Positions 47,481-56,482 of a DNA stretch of 64,000 nt are shown one piece after another (position 1 is the first letter of the stretch; each line of letters starts with the position of its first letter). The stretch lies in NCBI RefSeq assembly GCF_900095265.1, contig NZ_LT607656.1, positions 175,872-239,871 of the forward strand, given 5' to 3'. The DNA comes from Janthinobacterium sp. UMAB-56. Lineage in GTDB: Bacteria; Pseudomonadota; Gammaproteobacteria; Burkholderiales; Burkholderiaceae_D. The notes beneath the pieces are model-generated. The model saw only the letters and a list, made by a program, of their open reading frames with translations. It did no database searches and was not told the origin of the DNA. The position numbers and the translations under genes were made by a program.

Positions 47481-48449
47481 GTGAACCAAGCTTCAGCTAT
47501 CGACGTTAAACAATTGGGCAAAGTCGGCGTCCTGTTCGGCGGCCGTTCGGCCGAGCGCGAAGTGTCGCTGATGTCCGGCGCGGGCGTGCTGGCCGCTCTG
47601 AAAAGCCATGGCGTGGATGCGCATGCCTTCGATACGGGCGAACGCAGCCTGGCCGAACTGGCCGCTGAACAATTTGACCGCGTCTTCATCGCGCTGCACG
47701 GGCGCTTTGGCGAAGACGGCAGCCTGCAGGGCGCGCTGGAGCAGCTGGGCATACCGTACACGGGCAGCGGCGTGATGGCGTGCGCGGTGGGCATGGACAA
47801 GATCTACACCAAGATGATCTGGCTGATGCACCAGTTGCCGACGCCAAAGTACGCGGTGTTGAACGATAGTGCCGACCTGGCCAAGGTCGCAGCGGAACTG
47901 GGCTTGCCGCTGATCGTCAAGCCGCCGCACGAAGGCTCGACCATCGGCATCACCAAGGTCAGCGAGGCGGGCGCCTTCCAGGCCGCCTATGATATCGCCG
48001 CCAATCTCGATGACTCGGTGCTGGCCGAGGAATTCATCACGGGCCGCGAATTCACCGTCGCGATCCTGGGCCAGGGCGCCACGGCGCGCGCGCTGCCTGC
48101 CGTGGAAATCGTCGCGCCGCAAGGCAATTACGATTACCAGAACAAGTACTTCACGGACGATACACAATATTTCTGCCCGCCGCAGCTGGATCCGGCGATC
48201 GTGGCGGAAATGGAGCGCATCGCCGTGGCAGCCTACCGCGCCCTCGGCTGCGAAGGCTGGGGACGGGTCGATGTGCTGATGCGCGCGGCCGACAGCAAGC
48301 TGTTTTTGCTGGAGGTGAATACCTCGCCCGGCATGACTGGGCATTCGCTCGTGCCGATGGCGGCGCGCGCGGAAGGCACCAGCTATGAAGACCTGTGCCT
48401 GGAAATCGTCGCCGGCGCAAGCCTGAAAATGCACAAGGGACAGCGCTGA
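47481..48449 (+). CDS. ddl: D-alanine:D-alanine ligase
   Basis: A 322-residue ATP-grasp ligase that makes the D-Ala-D-Ala used by Mur[16 protein letters not shown] (about 17-31), the [12 protein letters not shown] loop, [10 protein letters not shown] and the metal-site [12 protein letters not shown] are present. It starts at a GTG one base after the murC stop. It corresponds to the DdlB type found in dcw clusters. Confidence 0.96.
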   Translation: MNQASAIDVKQLGKVGVLFGGRSAEREVSLMSGAGVLAALKSHGVDAHAFDTGERSLAELAAEQFDRVFIALHGRFGEDGSLQGALEQLGIPYTGSGVMACAVGMDKIYTKMIWLMHQLPTPKYAVLNDSADLAKVAAELGLPLIVKPPHEGSTIGITKVSEAGAFQAAYDIAANLDDSVLAEEFITGREFTVAILGQGATARALPAVEIVAPQGNYDYQNKYFTDDTQYFCPPQLDPAIVAEMERIAVAAYRALGCEGWGRVDVLMRAADSKLFLLEVNTSPGMTGHSLVPMAARAEGTSYEDLCLEIVAGASLKMHKGQR

Positions 48450-48450
48450 T

Positions 48451-49269
48451 ATGTGGCATGACGCTAAAAGCCTCAATACGACTGCCAACGGCTTGCTGGC
48501 CGCGGTTCTGGTCGTGTGCGTGGCCGCCGGCGTCTGGTGGGTGTCGCAGCGTCCGATGTTCGATCTGCGCACCATCAAGGTGGAAAGCGCGGACGACAAG
48601 GGCCTGCGCCACGTGAATTACCTGACCCTGCGCAGCGGTACGCTGGGTCGCATCAAGGGCAATTTCTTCACGACCAACCTCGATAGCGTGCGTGGCGTGT
48701 TTGAGTCGGTACCCTGGGTGCGCCGCGCCAGTGTGCGGCGCGAGTGGCCGAACCAGCTGATCGTGGCGCTGGAAGAACACCAAGCGCTGGGCACGTGGGG
48801 CGAGGACGGGCGCCTGTTGTCGGTCAAGGGCGACGTGTTTACGGCCAATGTGGCCGAAGCCGAAGACGACCATGAATTGCCCGCCTTCGCCGGACCCGAT
48901 GGCAGTGAAAAGGAAGTGCTGGCCACTTACGTGCAGCTGGCAAAGTGGTTTGCGCCGCTGAAGATGGTGCCGGAAACCCTGTCGCTGTCGAGTCGCTATG
49001 CGTGGACAGTGAAACTGGATAACGGCATGAGCGTGGCGCTGGGACGCGAACAGAATCATACGACCCTGAAGGCGCGGGTCGACCGGCTGGTGGGGATTTA
49101 TCCTCAGCTGGCGAGCCGCCTGGAAAATATCGACACGATCGATATGCGCTATCAAAATGGCCTGGCGCTCAGTTCCGCCGGTCTGGTGATACCGGCCGAA
49201 GGCAAGGATGGCAGGCCGGCGCCAGCGATCAGGAAAAAAAATGGCAGTCCGATTAAAAAACCGACTTAA
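48451..49269 (+). CDS. ftsQ: Cell division protein FtsQ
   Basis: A 272-residue bitopic protein: cytoplasmic N-terminus, one helix (about 12-31), a POTRA domain (about 38-108) and the beta domain with VPWVRRASVRREWPNQL and EHQALGTWGEDGRLLSVKG. It forms the FtsQLB scaffold. The C-terminal tail is Lys-rich (RKKNGSPIKKPT). Confidence 0.94.
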   Translation: MWHDAKSLNTTANGLLAAVLVVCVAAGVWWVSQRPMFDLRTIKVESADDKGLRHVNYLTLRSGTLGRIKGNFFTTNLDSVRGVFESVPWVRRASVRREWPNQLIVALEEHQALGTWGEDGRLLSVKGDVFTANVAEAEDDHELPAFAGPDGSEKEVLATYVQLAKWFAPLKMVPETLSLSSRYAWTVKLDNGMSVALGREQNHTTLKARVDRLVGIYPQLASRLENIDTIDMRYQNGLALSSAGLVIPAEGKDGRPAPAIRKKNGSPIKKPT

Positions 49270-49314
49270 CCGAATCATCAATTTAACAATAGCCCAAAAA
49301 ACTAGGCGACAGAA

Positions 49315-50547
49315 ATGACAAAAGACGCGAAAAACCTGATCGTCGGCCTCGACATCGGCACCTCGAAAGTGGTGGCGGTGGTAGCCGAAGTGATGTCCGA
49401 CGGGCGCCACGAAGTGATCGGGCTGGGCCAGCACGAATCGAAGGGCCTGAAAAAGGGCGTGGTGGTCAATATCGAGGCCACGGTGGAGTCGATCCAGCGC
49501 GCGCTGGAAGAGGCCGAGCTGATGGCCGACTGCAAGATCCGCAATGTGTACGCGGGCATTGCGGGCAGCCATATCCGCAGCTTCAATTCCAGCGGCATGG
49601 TGGCCATCAAGGACAAGGAAGTGACGGCGACCGACGTGGCGCGCGTCATCGAGACGGCAAAAGCGGTTAACATTCCGACCGATCAGCAATTGCTGCACAC
49701 GGTGCCGCAAGAGTTCATCGTCGACAGCCAGGAAGATGTGCGCGAGCCTATCGGCATGAGCGGCATCCGCCTGGAGGTGAAGGTGCATATCGTCACCGGC
49801 GCCGTGTCGGCGGTGCAGAACATCGTCAAGTGCGTGCGCCGCTGCGGCCTGGAAGTATCGGACCTGATCCTTCAGCCGATGGCCTCGGCCGATGCGGTGC
49901 TCACCCCCGATGAGAAGGAACTGGGCGTGGTGCTGATCGACATCGGCGGCGGCACGACCGATGTGGCGGTATTCTCCGATGGCGCGATCCGCCATACGGC
50001 AGTCATTCCCATCGCCGGCGACCAGATCACCAACGACATCGCCATGGCCTTGCGTACCCCGACCGCGGAAGCGGAAGAAATCAAGATCCGCTATGGCGTG
50101 GCCAAGCAGGTCCTGGCCGACCCTGGCGAATCGCTGGAAGTACCTGGCCTGGGCGACCGTGGCCCGCGCAACCTGTCGCGCCAGGCGCTGGCGGCAGTGA
50201 TCGAGCCGCGCGTCGAGGAGCTGTTTGCGATGGTGCACCAGGTGGTGCGTGAATCCGGTTACGAAGGCGTGCTGTCGTCGGGCATCGTGCTCACGGGCGG
50301 CACCTCCATCATGCCTGGCATGGTGGAAATGGCGGAAGACATTTTCCTGAAGCCGGCGCGCCTGGGCACACCCGAGTATCGGGGCCAGCTGGCCGACGTG
50401 GTGCGCAGTCCGCGCTATGCCACGGTCTTGGGCCTGCTGCTGGAAGCGAAGAAGCAATACCTGCGCGGCCACATCGTGACGCGTCAGGACGGCTCGGTGA
50501 AGGCAGTCTGGCAGCGCATGAAGGAATGGTTTTTAGGGAATTTTTAA
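49315..50547 (+). CDS. ftsA: Cell division protein FtsA
   Basis: A 410-residue actin-like ATPase that tethers FtsZ to the membrane. Phosphate-1 motif LDIGTSKV (about 12-19), the SHS/1C domain (about 85-165), phosphate-2 DIGGGTTDVAVF and the C-terminal amphipathic membrane helix (WQRMKEWFLGNF) are seen. A 45-base spacer separates it from ftsQ. Confidence 0.97.
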   Translation: MTKDAKNLIVGLDIGTSKVVAVVAEVMSDGRHEVIGLGQHESKGLKKGVVVNIEATVESIQRALEEAELMADCKIRNVYAGIAGSHIRSFNSSGMVAIKDKEVTATDVARVIETAKAVNIPTDQQLLHTVPQEFIVDSQEDVREPIGMSGIRLEVKVHIVTGAVSAVQNIVKCVRRCGLEVSDLILQPMASADAVLTPDEKELGVVLIDIGGGTTDVAVFSDGAIRHTAVIPIAGDQITNDIAMALRTPTAEAEEIKIRYGVAKQVLADPGESLEVPGLGDRGPRNLSRQALAAVIEPRVEELFAMVHQVVRESGYEGVLSSGIVLTGGTSIMPGMVEMAEDIFLKPARLGTPEYRGQLADVVRSPRYATVLGLLLEAKKQYLRGHIVTRQDGSVKAVWQRMKEWFLGNF

Positions 50548-50579
50548 GGGCTTGAATGACGCCCGGCAGTTCAGGTTTT

Positions 50580-50609
50580 TTGGCAGCATCGCAGGTACAC
50601 ACACATAAC
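50580..50609 (+). promoter_or_regulatory. Possible ftsZ-proximal promoter
   Basis: The ftsA-ftsZ spacer is the only long gap inside the cluster (154 bases). TTGGCA (50580-50585) and CATAAC (50604-50609) at 18 bases could drive extra ftsZ transcription. Confidence 0.4.
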
Positions 50610-50701
50610 TTTATTTTACATTTAACCGCAGTTTTCAATCTCCAGTTCTCCTACCACTATGAGGCCTGGCGCTTGGAAACCGCATCTGATAGGAGCACAT
50701 C

Positions 50702-51910
50702 ATGGAGTTCGATATGGTCGATAACACAGCTTTAGGTACCGTCATCAAGGTCGTCGGCGTCGGCGGTGCGGGTGGCAATGCAGTCCAACACATGATCAAC
50801 AAAGGCATGTCGGGTGTGGAGTTCATTGCCGCCAACACCGACGCACAGGCCCTGTCGACATCGAAGGCCCACAACATCATCCAGATCGGCGACACCGGTC
50901 TGGGCGCCGGCATGAAGCCTGCGGTCGGCCGCCAGCTGGCGGAAGAATCGCGCGCCCGCATCGCCGATTCGCTGCGCGGCGCGCACATGGTCTTTATCGC
51001 TGCCGGCATGGGCGGCGGTACGGGCACGGGCGCCGCTCCTATCGTGGCCGAAGTGGCCAAGGAACTGGGCGCGCTGACGGTGGCAGTGGTCTCCAAGCCA
51101 TTCTCGTACGAAGGCCAGAAGTGCATGGACATCGCCGACGAAGGCCTGGAGCAGCTGTCCCTGCACGTCGATTCGCTGATCATCATCCTCAATGAAAAAC
51201 TGGAAGAGATCTACGAAGACGAAAGCATGCTGGAATGGATGCAGCACGCCGATGATGTGCTCAACAACGCGGTGGCCGGCATTGCCGAGATCATCAACGT
51301 GCCTGGCCATATCAACGTCGACTTCAACGACGTGAAAACCATCATGGGCGAGCAGGGCAAGGCCATGATGGGCACGGCGACCGCTTCCGGCGTCGACCGC
51401 GCGCGCATCGCCGCCGAACAGGCTGTCGCTTCGCCGCTGTTGGATGGTATCGATCTGTCTGGCGCGCGCGGCGTGCTGGTCAACGTCACGGCCAGCCGTG
51501 GCCTGAAAGGTAAAGAGATCAAGGAAGTCATGGCTGCCGTGCGCGCCTTTGCCGCGCCGGACGCGTCGATCGCACAAGGTATCGCCTACGACGACGCCAT
51601 GGGTGACGACATCCGCGTTACCGTGGTCGCCACGGGCCTGGGCCGCGCGAAGAAAAACATCCAGTTGGTACCGCAGCAAGTGCTGCGCACCGGCACCCAT
51701 AACGGCCCGTTGACCCCGTCAGCTGCCATGGGTAGCGCGCAAGCGGCGGCGACGACGGTTGGCGTGGCTACGCCGGCAGCTGGTTTCGACGGCATGAAGG
51801 CGCCGGCAGTATGGCGCCGCGAATCGGCTTCCGAGCAGGTACGCGCGATGGAAAAGAATGGCATGGAAACGTATGACATTCCAGCCTTCCTGCGCAAACA
51901 AGCGGATTAA
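50702..51910 (+). CDS. ftsZ: Cell division protein FtsZ
   Basis: A 402-residue tubulin-like GTPase that forms the division ring. GTP-binding VVGVGGAGGNAVQHM (about 18-32), signature GGGTGTGAAP (about 106-115), T7 loop NVDFNDVKTIM and the C-terminal FtsA/ZipA-binding peptide YDIPAFLRKQAD are present. The variable linker is Ala/Thr-rich. A second in-frame ATG at 50714 (MVDNTALG) is a possible start. Confidence 0.97.
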   Translation: MEFDMVDNTALGTVIKVVGVGGAGGNAVQHMINKGMSGVEFIAANTDAQALSTSKAHNIIQIGDTGLGAGMKPAVGRQLAEESRARIADSLRGAHMVFIAAGMGGGTGTGAAPIVAEVAKELGALTVAVVSKPFSYEGQKCMDIADEGLEQLSLHVDSLIIILNEKLEEIYEDESMLEWMQHADDVLNNAVAGIAEIINVPGHINVDFNDVKTIMGEQGKAMMGTATASGVDRARIAAEQAVASPLLDGIDLSGARGVLVNVTASRGLKGKEIKEVMAAVRAFAAPDASIAQGIAYDDAMGDDIRVTVVATGLGRAKKNIQLVPQQVLRTGTHNGPLTPSAAMGSAQAAATTVGVATPAAGFDGMKAPAVWRRESASEQVRAMEKNGMETYDIPAFLRKQAD

Positions 51911-51944
51911 GATGCGCTAAGGTGATCTGATGTCAGCAACGATG

Positions 51945-51973
51945 ACGGCGGCCTGAGGGTCGCCGTTTTTTTT
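51945..51973 (+). terminator. Terminator of the dcw cluster
   Basis: ACGGCG (51945-51950) pairs with CGCCGT (51961-51966), with inner GCC/GGGT pairs and an eight-T run, 35 bases after ftsZ. Confidence 0.85.
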
Positions 51974-52143
51974 GCCGGTTTTTGACTTTTGGCTTTGCCT
52001 TTCCGGCCATTTTCTGCACAAATACGACAAGTCAGGCATACTATTGCGCAGTGTCGGCATCATGCCGGCAGAACCAGATCACGGGCGCTGTCCGCTCCAT
52101 GGAACGGGCGGCGTCCTTAACCGACAGTACACAAGGAGTCAAC

Positions 52144-52650
52144 ATGACCATCAAGATCGGCGACACCCTGCCAGAAGGCACCCTGGCCGAATTCATCGAA
52201 AGCGAAACCGAAGGTTGCGCACTGGGCCCGAACACATTCAACGTGCAAGACCTGGTCAAGGGCAAGAAGATCGCCATCTTCGGCTTGCCAGGCGCTTACA
52301 CCCCGACCTGCTCCGCACAGCACGTGCCAGGCTACGTGCAGCACGCTGCCGACCTGAAAGCGGCGGGCGTCGATGAAATCTGGTGCATCTCCGTCAACGA
52401 CGCGTTCGTGATGGGTGCCTGGGGCCGCGACCAGAAAGCCACCGGCGTCGTGCGCATGATGGCTGATGGCAACGCTGCCTTCAGCAAGGCCCTGGGCCTG
52501 GACGCCGATTTTTCCAAGCATGGCATGGGCACGCGCTCGCAGCGCTACTCGATGCTGGTCGACAATGGCGTCGTGACACAATTGAACATCGAGCAGGGCG
52601 GCAAGTTTGAAGTGTCGAATGCTGAAACCTTGCTGGGCCAGCTGGCTTAA
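52144..52650 (+). CDS. Peroxiredoxin, Prx5/AhpE-like (glutaredoxin-type)
   Basis: A 168-residue thiol peroxidase of the Prx5 group. The catalytic PGAYTPTCSAQHVPGY (peroxidatic Cys about 58) is intact, with the conserved Arg in GMGTRSQRYS. A further Cys occurs in IWCISVND. It reduces H2O2 and alkyl hydroperoxides. AAGGAG precedes the ATG. It sits alone between the terminators at 51945 and 52671. Confidence 0.93.
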   Translation: MTIKIGDTLPEGTLAEFIESETEGCALGPNTFNVQDLVKGKKIAIFGLPGAYTPTCSAQHVPGYVQHAADLKAAGVDEIWCISVNDAFVMGAWGRDQKATGVVRMMADGNAAFSKALGLDADFSKHGMGTRSQRYSMLVDNGVVTQLNIEQGGKFEVSNAETLLGQLA

Positions 52651-52670
52651 GCGCTGTTCGTAGCATGACA

Positions 52671-52698
52671 AAACGGCACCTTTCGGTGCCGTTTTTTT
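52671..52698. terminator. Bidirectional terminator
   Basis: AAACGGCACC (52671-52680) and GGTGCCGTTT (52685-52694) pair perfectly around TTTC, with a T run. It serves the peroxiredoxin and, reversed, the methyltransferase. Confidence 0.9.
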
Positions 52699-53474
52699 TA
52701 TTGTACCGACGGTTTCGTCGCCTCGAACATGGCTGCATCGATGCTGAACGAGTAATCGTCCTGCAGCGCGAAATACCGGCGCGCTTCCTCGGGCGCGCCA
52801 TCGAACAGGTTGCGGATGGCCGCAATGCGTTCATCTGGCGTGCGCATGCGCGCCGTCCACTCGTCGAACTGCATGCTCAGTTTCCACACGCTGCGCAAGC
52901 TGTGGCTGAAGCCCGCGTTGTCGAACTTGGCGCCCCATTCGCAGGTGCGGTAGTCGCGCACGTGGGAAGCGTCGCGCAGCATTTCCACCGCCTGCAAGGT
53001 GCTGTCGTACAAGGCCGTCTTGGGCGCGACGATATCGACCACCAGCAAGGTGCCGTTCGGGCGCAGCACGCGCCAGGCTTCGGCCAGGGCAGCGGCCACG
53101 TCGTTCCAGTGGTGCGCGGAAAAGCGCGTGACGACCATGTCGAAGCTGGCGTCGGCAAACGGCAAACGGGCCACGTCGCCCTGTTGCGTGCGGATGTTGT
53201 GCAAGCCGCGCTGCGCCTTGGCGTAGTCCACCACGTCGAGCATGGGCTGCGCCAGGTCGTAGGCGACGACGGATGCGGCCACGGGGGCGACGGCGAAGCT
53301 GGCGTGGCCGGCGCCGCAGCCCAGGTCCAGCACCAGTGGTTTTCCTTGCCTGCCATGGCGGCGCGCGCATTCCTGCATCAGCACCAGGTCGGCGCCTTGC
53401 GCGTGGACGGCGCTGCTCAGGTAAGCGTTGGCCGTCTTGCCAAACTGTTCGGTAACGACATCGTGCTGCTGCAT
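52698..53474 (-). CDS. Class I SAM-dependent methyltransferase
   Basis: A 258-residue UbiE/Methyltransf_11-type protein: SAM motif I VLDLGCGAGHASFA (about 47-60), acidic end VVAYDLAQPML, and GDVARLPFADASFDMVVTRF. AGGAG 6-10 bases before the ATG at 53474 supports this start; the longer frame has 22 extra residues. The substrate is unknown. It is divergent from the XRE regulator with a 104-base shared region, so it is probably under that regulator. Confidence 0.87.
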   Translation of the reverse strand: MQQHDVVTEQFGKTANAYLSSAVHAQGADLVLMQECARRHGRQGKPLVLDLGCGAGHASFAVAPVAASVVAYDLAQPMLDVVDYAKAQRGLHNIRTQQGDVARLPFADASFDMVVTRFSAHHWNDVAAALAEAWRVLRPNGTLLVVDIVAPKTALYDSTLQAVEMLRDASHVRDYRTCEWGAKFDNAGFSHSLRSVWKLSMQFDEWTARMRTPDERIAAIRNLFDGAPEEARRYFALQDDYSFSIDAAMFEATKPSVQ

Positions 53475-53578
53475 GGTTTTCTCCTGTTGATGGCTGAGTT
53501 CATGCAGAATAGGGATAAAATTATCCTGTAACAAGACCATAAGTTATACTGGTATATCTACTACCATGTCTGCCTGCC

Positions 53579-54352
53579 ATGTCGAGCAAACTTGCTGAAT
53601 TCATCCGCGCCCGGCGTGAAGCCGTCACCCCCGCCATGGCTGGCTTGCCCGGCGGCGGGCGGCGGCGCACGCCCGGCTTGCGGCGCGAAGAGCTGGCCCA
53701 GCTGTGCGAGGTCAGTCCCACCTGGCTGACGTGGCTGGAGCAGGGGCGGCCCGTGTCGGCTTCTGCCAAGATGCTGGCGCGCCTGGCGCAGGTGCTGCAG
53801 CTGAGCGCGGCTGAGCGCGGCTATCTGTTCGAGGTGGCCGACAAGCATGACCCCAGCCATGGTACGGGCGAGGGCGGGGGGCTTGCCGCCACAGAGCTGG
53901 CCGCCATCGTCGTCGCCATCGACGCGCCCGCGTACATCCTCGACCGGGAATGGAATGCCGTGGCGTGGAATCAGGCGGCCGCCACGCTGTTTACGGACTG
54001 GCTGCATGGCGACGCGGCCGCGCCTAACCAGCTGCGCTTCATGTTCCAGGACGCGGGCGCGCGCGCGCTGGTCGTCGGCTGGCCCGAGCGGGCACAGCGC
54101 CTGGTGGCGGAGTTTCGCGCCGATATCGGACGGCAGGCGGACCAGGCGCCGCTGGCGGGCCTGATCGCGGAACTGGCCGGGGCCAGTGTTGAATTTCGCC
54201 AGTGGTGGAGCACGCAGCAGGTGCAGGGGCGCGATGGGGGCTTGCGCCAGTTCCAGCACGCGCAACAGGGGCTGCTTGCGTTCAATCAGGTGACCTTGCA
54301 TCTGGCGCGCCAGCATGATTTGAAACTGGTGATGCTGTTGCCTGTGTCATAA
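53579..54352 (+). CDS. XRE-family regulator with a MmyB-like ligand domain
   Basis: A 257-residue protein: N-terminal HTH (about 1-80: LAEFIRARREAVTPA, RRTPGLRREELAQLCEVSPTWLTWLEQG), followed by the PAS-like MmyB domain (AYILDREWNAVAWNQAAATLF and so on) that binds fatty acids or similar in Streptomyces relatives. It is divergent from the methyltransferase gene. A short AT-rich region (ATAAGTTATACTGGTATAT, about 53529-53547) in the spacer is a likely operator. Confidence 0.88.
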   Translation: MSSKLAEFIRARREAVTPAMAGLPGGGRRRTPGLRREELAQLCEVSPTWLTWLEQGRPVSASAKMLARLAQVLQLSAAERGYLFEVADKHDPSHGTGEGGGLAATELAAIVVAIDAPAYILDREWNAVAWNQAAATLFTDWLHGDAAAPNQLRFMFQDAGARALVVGWPERAQRLVAEFRADIGRQADQAPLAGLIAELAGASVEFRQWWSTQQVQGRDGGLRQFQHAQQGLLAFNQVTLHLARQHDLKLVMLLPVS

Positions 54353-54437
54353 GTTAAAACGGCCGGGCTTGCTATAATCTGGCGGACCGCCTGGCCCTGC
54401 CTTTCCAAGCCATGCTGTCCTGGCTCCGGCCGTCGCC

Positions 54438-55355
54438 ATGATGACGGTCCCGCTCTTTCGCCAGGAGTCTGTCCTGATACCCAGCAACCAAAACCTGCGC
54501 AGCATCTATGTGATGCTGGTCGCCGTCGCCATGTTTTCTCTGATGGACACGGCCATGAAGCTCCTGTCCGCCCACTATCCGCCCATGCAGGTGACGGCCT
54601 TGCGCGCCCTGTCATCCCTGCCGCTCGTCTGCCTGTACCTGCTGTATCGCGGCGCTTTCAAGAACGTGCTGCAGGTGCGCTGGCCGCTGCACTTGCTGCG
54701 CGGCGCCTTGGGCGTACTGATGATCACCCTGTTCGCCTACGGCTTGAAGCGCATGTCGCTGGCCGAGACCTATGCGCTGTTCTTCGTCGCGCCCTTGCTG
54801 ATTACGGTCTTGTCGGTGTTTATCCTGAAGGAAAAAGTCGACCTGGCGCGCTGGTGCGCCATCGCCGTGGGTCTCTTGGGCGTGCTGGTGGCGCTGCGCC
54901 CGGACGGCTCGGGGTTCTTTTCGCTGGCCGGGCTGGCCGTGCTGGGCTCGGCTGCCTGTTACGCCATTTCCGCCGTCACGGGCCGCATCCTGAGCCGCAC
55001 GGACGCCAGCGAAAGCATGGTCTTCTGGCTGATGGTGATGATGGCCCTGGGCGGCGTGGCCCTGTCGGCGCACGAGTGGGTGAGTATCCGCCGCGAAGAC
55101 TGGTGGTTGCTGGCGGGCTTGTCACTGAGCGGCTTCCTGGGCCAGTTGGCCATCACGGAGGCATTTCGTTTTGGCAAGGCATCGAGCGTGGCGCCGTTCG
55201 AATACTCTGCCCTGGCCTGGGGCATGGCCCTGGACTGGATGCTGTGGCGTGCCCTGCCCGACGAATACACGCTGATGGGCGCGGCCATCATCATCGGCAG
55301 CGGCATTTACCTCGTGCGCAAGGAGGCTGTGCACGCCGAGAGCGAACATCCATGA
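54438..55355 (+). CDS. EamA-family DMT transporter
   Basis: A 305-residue permease with ten hydrophobic helices in two EamA repeats (about 25-155 and 165-295). The substrate is unknown. The start is uncertain: the ATG at 54438 lacks a good ribosome site, and a clear AGGAG (54462-54466) lies inside the frame with no ATG/GTG/TTG codon at the right distance (a CTG at 54473 would be 6 bases away). Confidence 0.82.
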   Translation: MMTVPLFRQESVLIPSNQNLRSIYVMLVAVAMFSLMDTAMKLLSAHYPPMQVTALRALSSLPLVCLYLLYRGAFKNVLQVRWPLHLLRGALGVLMITLFAYGLKRMSLAETYALFFVAPLLITVLSVFILKEKVDLARWCAIAVGLLGVLVALRPDGSGFFSLAGLAVLGSAACYAISAVTGRILSRTDASESMVFWLMVMMALGGVALSAHEWVSIRREDWWLLAGLSLSGFLGQLAITEAFRFGKASSVAPFEYSALAWGMALDWMLWRALPDEYTLMGAAIIIGSGIYLVRKEAVHAESEHP

Positions 55356-55404
55356 TGCCGAATGGTGCTTTTTTCGGCGGCAGGCATACCGGGCCGCAAC
55401 TGGA

Positions 55405-55410
55405 TATAAT
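55405..55410 (+). promoter_or_regulatory. Consensus -10 directly before lpxC
   Basis: A perfect TATAAT ends 6 bases before the lpxC ATG, with no Shine-Dalgarno sequence between. The -35 position is poor. If active, transcription would start at or near the A of the ATG and give a leaderless message. Confidence 0.45.
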
Positions 55411-55416
55411 CGTGAA

Positions 55417-56352
55417 ATGTTAAAACAACGCACTATCAAACAACAGGTCCGCACCATCGGTGTCGGTTTGCACTCTGGCACCAAGGTCGAACTGACCTTG
55501 CGTCCTGCCGCGATCGACACGGGCATCGTGTTTCGCCGCATCGACCTCGATCCCATCGTCGAGTTCCCCGCCAGCGCCATGGCCGTTGGCGACACGCGCA
55601 TGGCTTCCGTGCTGATCAAGGATGGCGCCAGGGTATCCACCGTGGAACACCTGATGTCGGCGGCGGCTGGCCTGGGCATCGATAATATGTTTATCGACGT
55701 GAATGCGGAAGAAATTCCCATCATGGATGGTTCCGCCTCGTCCTTCGTCTATCTGCTGCAGCAGGCGGGCGTGGAAGAGCAGCAGGCGGCGAAGAAATTC
55801 ATCAAGGTTATCAAGCCCGTGGAAGTACGTCACGGCAAGGGCGACGCCGAGAAATGGGCGCGATTGTCGCCGTATGACGGCTTCAAGCTCGACTTTTTCA
55901 TCGAATTCAATCACCCGGCCGTCGATGGCACGATGCAGCGCGCTTCCGTCGATTTCGGCGACGTGTCGTATGTGCACGACGTGGCGCGTGCGCGCACCTT
56001 CGGTTTCATGCAGGACGTGGAAAGCTTGCGCGGCATGGGCCTGGCGCGTGGCGGTTCGCTGGAAAACGCCATCGTGATGGATGAATACCGCATCCTCAAC
56101 GCCGATGGTTTGCGCTATGAAGACGAGTTCGTGCGCCACAAGATTCTTGACGCCATCGGCGACCTGTACCTGGTGGGCCACCCCTTGCTGGCGTATTACA
56201 CGGCGCACAAATCGGGCCACGCGCTGAACAACCAGCTGCTGCTGGCGCTGCTGGAGCAGCCGGAATCCTATGAAATCGTGTCGTTCGCCACCAACGAGGC
56301 TGCGCCGCAGTCGTATCTGCGTCAAATGGAACGCGAGTGGTCTTTGACCTGA
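55417..56352 (+). CDS. lpxC: UDP-3-O-acyl-GlcNAc deacetylase LpxC
   Basis: A 311-residue zinc enzyme that performs the committed step of lipid A synthesis. Zinc ligands STVEHLMSA (His about 78) and HKILDAIGD (His and Asp about 240-244) and the general-base region HKSGHALNN are intact. The length matches E. coli LpxC. It follows the dcw region as in most proteobacteria, though four unrelated genes separate it from ftsZ here. Confidence 0.96.
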   Translation: MLKQRTIKQQVRTIGVGLHSGTKVELTLRPAAIDTGIVFRRIDLDPIVEFPASAMAVGDTRMASVLIKDGARVSTVEHLMSAAAGLGIDNMFIDVNAEEIPIMDGSASSFVYLLQQAGVEEQQAAKKFIKVIKPVEVRHGKGDAEKWARLSPYDGFKLDFFIEFNHPAVDGTMQRASVDFGDVSYVHDVARARTFGFMQDVESLRGMGLARGGSLENAIVMDEYRILNADGLRYEDEFVRHKILDAIGDLYLVGHPLLAYYTAHKSGHALNNQLLLALLEQPESYEIVSFATNEAAPQSYLRQMEREWSLT

Positions 56353-56391
56353 CGATTTTTTCTGTTTTTAAATAGGTCTTCGACGGGAGCG

Positions 56392-56482
56392 CCTGAAAAA
56401 TGTTCAGGGCAAGGCGCATTGCCGCAGGCAGTACGAATAGTACGGCCAGGCAATGCAACGCCGCCATGAACTTTTTCTCAGG
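56392..56482. repeat. 91-base imperfect palindrome between lpxC and dciA
   Basis: A near-palindrome centred at 56437. Outer arms CCTGAAAAATGTTCA (56392-56406) and TGAACTTTTTCTCAGG (56467-56482) pair with small mismatches; inner arms GCATTGCC and GGCAATGC and a GTAC-GAATA-GTAC tip continue it. The distal end includes the dciA stop codon. It is probably a dispersed repeat that also ends both convergent transcripts. Confidence 0.7.

Noticed and set aside
48151..50472. Antisense open frame of 773 codons across ddl, ftsQ and ftsA
   Set aside because: It covers three well-conserved genes on the other strand and has low-complexity composition; no ribosome site.
56096..56467. Minus-strand frame with a hydrophobic C-terminal sequence near lpxC
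   Set aside because: It arises from the antisense of lpxC and the 91-base palindrome; typical spurious translation of a repeat.
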